Below, one piece after another: positions 6,861 through 10,726 of a DNA stretch of 10,726 nt. The position numbers and the translations under genes were made by a program. Source of the stretch: Solirubrobacterales bacterium (GTDB lineage Bacteria > Actinomycetota > Thermoleophilia > Solirubrobacterales > 70-9). The notes beneath the pieces were generated by a model. It was not told the origin of the DNA. It did no database searches and worked only from the letters and a program-made list of their open reading frames with translations. Positions within the stretch are counted from its first letter, which is position 1; each line of letters starts with the position of its first letter. Location: assembly GCA_030835185.1 (NCBI GenBank), contig JAUQWL010000207.1, positions 1-10,726 of the forward strand. The letters run 5' to 3'.

Positions 6861-8782
6861 GCTGGCAGGTCGGCACTCTGGCACTGGTGCTGCTGGCGGT
6901 CGGAGCCGGGATGCTGTGGTACGAAAGATCGCGGCCACCGTCGCAAATCGTCGCCCTGGTCGCGGTTCTGGCGGCTCTGGCGGTGGCCGGACGCATCGCC
7001 CTGGCTCCCATTCCGAACGTCGTGGCAACCACGGACATCGTGCTCTTCGCCGGATACGCGCTCGGCCCCGCACCCGGTTTCGCGGTTGGCGCCCTCGGCG
7101 GACTCGTCTCCAACTTCTGGCTCGGCCAGGGGGTCTGGACGCCGTGGCAGATGGTCGGCTGGGGGCTGACCGGGGTCGCCGGCGGGGCACTGTTCCACGT
7201 GACCCGCGGTAGCGCCGGCAGATTCAAGCTCGCCGTTGCCTGTGGTGCCGCCGGACTGATCTTCGGGCTGTGGATGAACTTTCAGACGATGGTCAGTTTC
7301 GGGGGGGAGATATCGCTCGACCGGTACGTTGCACTTGAGGTAAGAGCAATTCCATTCGATCTGGCACACATAACCGGCAACGTGATCTTCGCCCTGGCGG
7401 CCGGCCCGGCCATGGTGGCTGCGCTGACCCGGTTTCGCCAACGCTTCGAGTGGCGGCAGGTCGGCTCACTCGCCGGTGTCCTTCTGGTGATCGCAGGACT
7501 GGGGACGATCCTGCTCTCACCGCCCGCCCATGCCGGTCTCAGCCAGGAGTCCAGGGACGCGCGATCCTGGCTCGGGGCCCAGCAGAACAGCGACGGTGGT
7601 TTCGGAACCGAACCCGAGAGCGACTCGTCGCTCAGCGTCACCGCGCGGGCGATGCTCGGGCTGGCCGCCGCCAATCTGAACCCACTCGACGTGCGCAGCG
7701 GGGATCGCTCGCCGCTTGCCTACCTCAAGTCCCGGAGCGGGGACTTGACCGACGCGAACGACATCGCCCTGGTGGTCCTCGCCTTGAAGACAGTCGGCGA
7801 AAACCCTCGCGATTTCAGGGGCAGGAACCTCATCGAGGCCCTCAACAACCGCCGAGGTCCGAAGAACTCCTTCGGAAACCGTGTGAACGTGGCGGCCTTC
7901 GCTGCCCTCGCTTTCCGTTCCGCCGGTGCGAGCGAACCCGCTTCGGCGGTCGCCGGCTGGCTGCGCTCGGCCCAGGACACCGACGGTGACGGCGGCTGGG
8001 GGATTTCTCCAGACGGTCGCAGCGACCCTGACTCCACTGGCACCGTCCTCCAGGTGATCAGCAGCCAGAAATCCGTCTCGAAGGCGATGGATTACCTGAA
8101 GTCGGCCCAGAAGTCGAGCGGCGGCTTCGCTTCCGGTTCGATCGTCAACTCTCAGTCGACCGGCCTGGTCCTTCAGGGCCTGGCGGCGCTCGGCAAGTCA
8201 CACGCGACGTTGCGCAGGGACGGCAAGACCGGCCTCGACTTTCTCGAAGCCCGCCAGCAGGATGACGGCAGCATCTGGTACTCGAAGGACTCGGCCCAGA
8301 CCGGGGTCTGGGTCACCTCAGACGCCCTCATCGGCCTTTCCGGGAAGGCCCTGCCGCTCAACGAACCGGCGCGGCAGCCGAAGCCCGAGCCGGACTCCGG
8401 ATCGGGTACGGGTACAGGGGGCAGCGACACCGGCTCGACCGGAGGCTACGTACCGGACCTGTCAAGCCCCGCACCCGCAACCGGCAGCGGCAGCCCCGGT
8501 GCTTCGGGGACGAACGGCTCGAACTCTTCGCCCGACACCCCGGTCACAAGCGATGATCCGGGCGGGTCGACCGACGGATCCAGCGCCACCGGCGGCAGTC
8601 AGCCTTCGACTCCGGTGCCCGAGTTGGCACCCGTAATCCCGGTTCCGCCGACTGCGGCCCTGCTGGCCGCCTCCGAGGCGGGACCCGAGCCTTCGCCGGT
8701 CGTGGCGACACTGATCTTCCTGCTCGTTTCCGGCGGACTCGCCGGCGGTACGATCTTCCTGGTTCGACGGTTCGCATGGTGA
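6857..8782 (+). CDS. ECF S component fused to six-repeat alpha-toroid (transcobalamin-like) domain
   Basis: A 641-residue membrane protein. The TTG start overlaps the previous stop and has GGAGG 8 bases upstream. Residues 1-220 form an ECF substrate-specific component with about six membrane segments and family-like stretches PNVVATTDIVLFAGYALGP and GQGVWTPWQMVGWG. A last segment ending in SPPAHA leads outside the cell. Residues about 236-495 hold six hairpin repeats of the prenyltransferase/squalene-cyclase toroid type, beginning near 236, 285, 325, 363, 410 and 458. Examples are WLGAQQNSDGGFG, WLRSAQDTDGDGGWG and YLKSAQKSSGGF. Six hairpins is the number in the alpha6-alpha6 barrel of transcobalamin and intrinsic factor. 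A Gly/Ser/Thr/Pro-rich linker follows (about 505-612), then a membrane helix (613-636) ending in RRFAW. I infer that the outward toroid binds corrinoid together with the DUF4430 proteins and hands it to the S component. Substrate could also be a cobalamin precursor. Cyclase activity is unlikely: no DxDD or QxxDxxW catalytic set was seen. Confidence 0.85.
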   Translation: MSWQVGTLALVLLAVGAGMLWYERSRPPSQIVALVAVLAALAVAGRIALAPIPNVVATTDIVLFAGYALGPAPGFAVGALGGLVSNFWLGQGVWTPWQMVGWGLTGVAGGALFHVTRGSAGRFKLAVACGAAGLIFGLWMNFQTMVSFGGEISLDRYVALEVRAIPFDLAHITGNVIFALAAGPAMVAALTRFRQRFEWRQVGSLAGVLLVIAGLGTILLSPPAHAGLSQESRDARSWLGAQQNSDGGFGTEPESDSSLSVTARAMLGLAAANLNPLDVRSGDRSPLAYLKSRSGDLTDANDIALVVLALKTVGENPRDFRGRNLIEALNNRRGPKNSFGNRVNVAAFAALAFRSAGASEPASAVAGWLRSAQDTDGDGGWGISPDGRSDPDSTGTVLQVISSQKSVSKAMDYLKSAQKSSGGFASGSIVNSQSTGLVLQGLAALGKSHATLRRDGKTGLDFLEARQQDDGSIWYSKDSAQTGVWVTSDALIGLSGKALPLNEPARQPKPEPDSGSGTGTGGSDTGSTGGYVPDLSSPAPATGSGSPGASGTNGSNSSPDTPVTSDDPGGSTDGSSATGGSQPSTPVPELAPVIPVPPTAALLAASEAGPEPSPVVATLIFLLVSGGLAGGTIFLVRRFAW

Positions 8783-8784
8783 TC
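8778..8784 (+). promoter_or_regulatory. Ribosome binding site supporting a CTG start of glpD
   Basis: GGTGATC complements the 3' end of 16S rRNA in the extended register (AAGGAGGTGATC). It overlaps the stop of the upstream gene and is followed, 2 and 5 bases later, by CTG codons in the glpD frame. This is the main positive evidence that translation of glpD begins at 8787 or 8790 rather than at GTG 8844. Confidence 0.45.
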
Positions 8785-8789
8785 TTCTG

Positions 8790-10481
8790 CTGAGCCGCAG
8801 CGAAGCGCTGGAGTCCGTATCGGGCGGGAAGTTCGAGGTCGTAGTGATCGGCGGCGGGATCACCGGTGCCGGGGTCGCACTCGATGCCGCCTCGCGCGGC
8901 TACTCGGTGGCCCTGCTCGAGGCGAGCGACTACGCCGCGGGAACCTCGTCCCGCTCCTCGAAGATGGTCCACGGCGGGCTGCGCTACCTGGAGAACTTCG
9001 ACGTCGGTCTGGTGAGAGAGGCTCTGCTCGAACGCCAGCTGATGGTCGAACTCGCCCCGAACCTCGTCTATCCGACACCGTTCCTGGTACCGACGATCGG
9101 CACAGACCACCGCGACCGGAAGATCGGCATCGGTCTGAACGCCTACGACGTGCTCGCCGGGGTTGCCACCGGCCGGGGCGACCGGCCCCGACGCGAGCCG
9201 AGACGGCAGGGCCGTCCGGCTGAGGCCGAGGGGAGCTGGTCGCCGGACCGCCATCGCACGATCGGCCCGGACGAGATGGTCGAGCTCGTCCCGATGCTGG
9301 CCGGACGGGAGCCCGAATCGGCATACCTCTTCTACGACTGTCAGACCGACGACGTCAGGCTGGTTCTGACCGTGCTCGGCGAGGCGGAGCGTTTCGGGAC
9401 GGTCTGCCTCAACGGGGCCCGGGTCACCTCCGTCACCGAAAAGAACGGACGGGCTTCCGGCGTCGAGTTCACCGATGTCGAATCGGGTACGACCGTTCTG
9501 GTCGAGGCCGACAACGTGGTCAACGCCACCGGGGTCTGGGCCGACCGGATCCGACCTGGTGAGATCCAGCGCGAAGAAGACGTGCCCAAGATCAAGCCGA
9601 GCCGCGGAACGCATCTGTTGCTCTCGACCGACGATCTCGATATGGGGAGTGCGGCCTGCGTCGTGCCGGCCGGCGAAGGTCGCAGCATCTTTGCCCTGCC
9701 GTGGTACGGGCGCACTCTCGTCGGCACCACCGATGTGGATCACGACGGCGGCATCGACGAGGTGTCCCCGACGGGTGAGGATCTGGGTTACCTGCTCGGA
9801 GCGGTCAACGAGTTCGCCGGCACATCGCTGACCGACTCGGACATCGTCGGCGCCTTCGCCGGCGTCCGGCCGCTGATCAGCACCGGCGACCCTCGCAAAT
9901 CGGTTGATATCTCGCGACGAGCCGAACTGTACGAAACGTCGTCCCGGATGTTGACGATAACCGGCGGCAAGCTGACCACCTGGCGCCGCATGGCGAAGCA
10001 GACCGTCGACCGCATCGTCGAGCGGTCCGGGCGAAGCGCGAGGTGCCAGACGGCGGAGATCCCGCTCGGCATGGAGATCGACCCGGCAGAGCTGAAGGCT
10101 CCGGACGGGGTCGGCGAAGCCACGCTGCGCCAGCTCGCCTTCCGCTACGGGCACACTGCGCGCAAGGTGATCGCTCTGGCCGAACAGGACCCCGATCTCG
10201 CCAGGCCGATCGTCGCCGGGATGCCGGACCTGATGGCCGAGGTCGTTTTCGCGGTCGACAATGAACAGGCGAGGTCGGTCGCCGACGTACTGCTGCGCCG
10301 GACCCGGCTCGGCATCACTGCGGCCTCCAGTCTGGACTCGGCCGAAGCGGTCGCCGGAGTCGCGGCACTGATGGGTGGGAAGCTGGGCTGGACGCAGGCC
10401 GACCTGCGCCGCCAGCGCGACCTCTGGGTGGATGTTGTCGCGGCCGAGGGACTCAACCCCGCCGGCTCCACGCCCCGCTGA
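8790..10481 (+). CDS. glpD: FAD-dependent glycerol-3-phosphate dehydrogenase
   Basis: This enzyme oxidises sn-glycerol 3-phosphate to dihydroxyacetone phosphate and passes electrons to quinone at the membrane. Numbered from CTG 8790 (563 residues): beta strand FEVVV, dinucleotide-binding GGGITGAG (21-28), family signature GTSSRSSKMVHGGLRYL (51-67), ALPWYGRTLVGTTD in the substrate domain, and GGKLTTWR (392-399), the second family signature. The C-terminal helical domain is complete. An Arg/Pro/Glu-rich insert lies at about 127-150. The only standard start is GTG 8844, which would delete the first Rossmann strand. No ATG, GTG or TTG precedes it back to an in-frame stop at 8712. GGTGATC (8778-8784), which matches the extended anti-Shine-Dalgarno complement, lies 5 bases before CTG 8790, so I prefer that start. 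The gene follows the S-component fusion after 7 bases and is probably in the same transcript. Confidence 0.9.
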   Translation: MSRSEALESVSGGKFEVVVIGGGITGAGVALDAASRGYSVALLEASDYAAGTSSRSSKMVHGGLRYLENFDVGLVREALLERQLMVELAPNLVYPTPFLVPTIGTDHRDRKIGIGLNAYDVLAGVATGRGDRPRREPRRQGRPAEAEGSWSPDRHRTIGPDEMVELVPMLAGREPESAYLFYDCQTDDVRLVLTVLGEAERFGTVCLNGARVTSVTEKNGRASGVEFTDVESGTTVLVEADNVVNATGVWADRIRPGEIQREEDVPKIKPSRGTHLLLSTDDLDMGSAACVVPAGEGRSIFALPWYGRTLVGTTDVDHDGGIDEVSPTGEDLGYLLGAVNEFAGTSLTDSDIVGAFAGVRPLISTGDPRKSVDISRRAELYETSSRMLTITGGKLTTWRRMAKQTVDRIVERSGRSARCQTAEIPLGMEIDPAELKAPDGVGEATLRQLAFRYGHTARKVIALAEQDPDLARPIVAGMPDLMAEVVFAVDNEQARSVADVLLRRTRLGITAASSLDSAEAVAGVAALMGGKLGWTQADLRRQRDLWVDVVAAEGLNPAGSTPR

Positions 10482-10615
10482 AGCCGGCCTCTTCACTAAC
10501 CTGACCAGAAGAGATTTTTTCTACCACTTACTCAAACCGGAGCCGAATCCGCAGGTGAGCCTGGATGCTGCGCATCCCCGCCGGCGACGAAGGCCCGCAA
10601 AGCAAGGAGCACCAC
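10482..10615 (+). other. Intergenic leader before the Rho-like gene
   Basis: Besides the candidate terminator, this stretch contains a perfect 6-bp hairpin with a 3-base loop, GGATGC TGC GCATCC (10563-10577), in what would be the leader of the next gene. I could not assign promoter boxes with confidence. No small coding gene is supported here. Confidence 0.35.
10489..10520 (+). terminator. Candidate intrinsic terminator after glpD
   Basis: CTCTTC (10489-10494) pairs with GAAGAG (10508-10513) around a 13-base loop, followed by A and six T residues (10515-10520). It begins 8 bases after the glpD stop. The stem is short and only half G/C, so it may be weak. It would close the long cobalamin/glpD transcript before the next gene. 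Confidence 0.4.
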
Positions 10616-10726
10616 ATGACTGACTTCGAATCCAGGAGCCTGGCCGAGCTTCACAAACTGGCGGCCGAGAATGACATCAAAGGCTTCCGCCTGATGCGCA
10701 AGGAAGAACTTGCCGAAAAGCTGGAG
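10616..10726 (+). CDS. rho: Rho N-terminal domain protein, probably transcription termination factor Rho (5' end only)
   Basis: The first 37 codons are visible, open to the right edge. The ATG at 10616 has a clear AGGAG (10605-10609) at good spacing. The sequence LAELHKLAAENDIKGFRLMR followed by KEELAEKL is characteristic of the small helical Rho_N (SAP-like) domain that opens transcription termination factor Rho, an RNA-dependent hexameric ATPase. The same domain occurs in other proteins, and the RNA-binding and ATPase domains lie outside the window. The domain call is firm; the identification as Rho itself is likely but unproven. Confidence 0.7.
   Translation, partial: MTDFESRSLAELHKLAAENDIKGFRLMRKEELAEKLE

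Noticed and set aside
5664..7441. Long minus-strand open frames opposite the ATPase and S-component genes
   Set aside because: Low-complexity Arg/Ser/Pro composition, no motifs, and full overlap with well-supported genes on the other strand.
7565..8350. Possible squalene or terpene cyclase activity of the toroid repeats
   Set aside because: The repeats resemble the fold, but I see neither a catalytic DxDD motif nor regular QxxDxxW motifs, and the context is a vitamin transporter.
8544..10496. A 650-codon open frame on the minus strand
   Set aside because: It lies almost wholly opposite glpD, has no recognisable domain and is rich in Arg/Gly/Pro. It is an antisense shadow of a high-GC gene.
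1..10726. CRISPR arrays, tRNA or rRNA genes, insertion sequences
   Set aside because: No regularly spaced repeats, no tRNA-like cloverleaf, no rRNA and no transposase-like coding sequence were seen on either strand.

Overview
The window is a high-GC, densely packed bacterial chromosome segment. It has frequent stop/start overlaps, and GTG, TTG and apparently CTG start codons. The gene content fits a high-GC actinobacterium, plausibly a deep-branching class such as Thermoleophilia; this placement is inference from gene style only. Evidence includes tandem transcobalamin-like (DUF4430) proteins, a fused ECF ATPase and a Rho-type protein.

Left part (1-2148): the 3' part of a flavin amine oxidase gene enters from the left and stops early, without the C-terminal FAD-binding segment. 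Two minus-strand genes follow: an exported T4-type (GH24) lysozyme and a DedA-family membrane protein. They face away from the next operon.

Centre (about 2250-8782): this is the notable part. A well-formed cobalamin riboswitch (about 2270-2430), with a plausible -10 element just upstream, leads an operon of five tightly spaced or overlapping genes. These are an exported DUF4430-like protein, a DUF4430 lipoprotein, an ECF transmembrane subunit (EcfT), a single-chain double ECF ATPase, and a large fusion protein. The fusion joins an ECF substrate-specific (S) component to an outward-facing six-repeat alpha-toroid, a Ser/Gly/Pro linker and a C-terminal membrane anchor. Human B12 carriers (transcobalamin, intrinsic factor) consist of an alpha6-alpha6 barrel plus a small beta domain. 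Here the toroid is fused to the membrane permease, and the beta-type domain occurs twice as separate exported proteins. I propose a split transcobalamin-like cobalamin (or corrinoid) capture and uptake system. The surface proteins would bind the vitamin and pass it to the S component, and EcfT plus the double ATPase would drive import. The riboswitch would shut expression when cobalamin is plentiful.

Right part (8783-10726): glpD (FAD glycerol-3-phosphate dehydrogenase) follows the fusion gene after only a few bases and may be read from the same message. A candidate terminator follows it. The window ends in the first 37 codons of a gene with a Rho-type N-terminal domain, preceded by a clear ribosome binding site.
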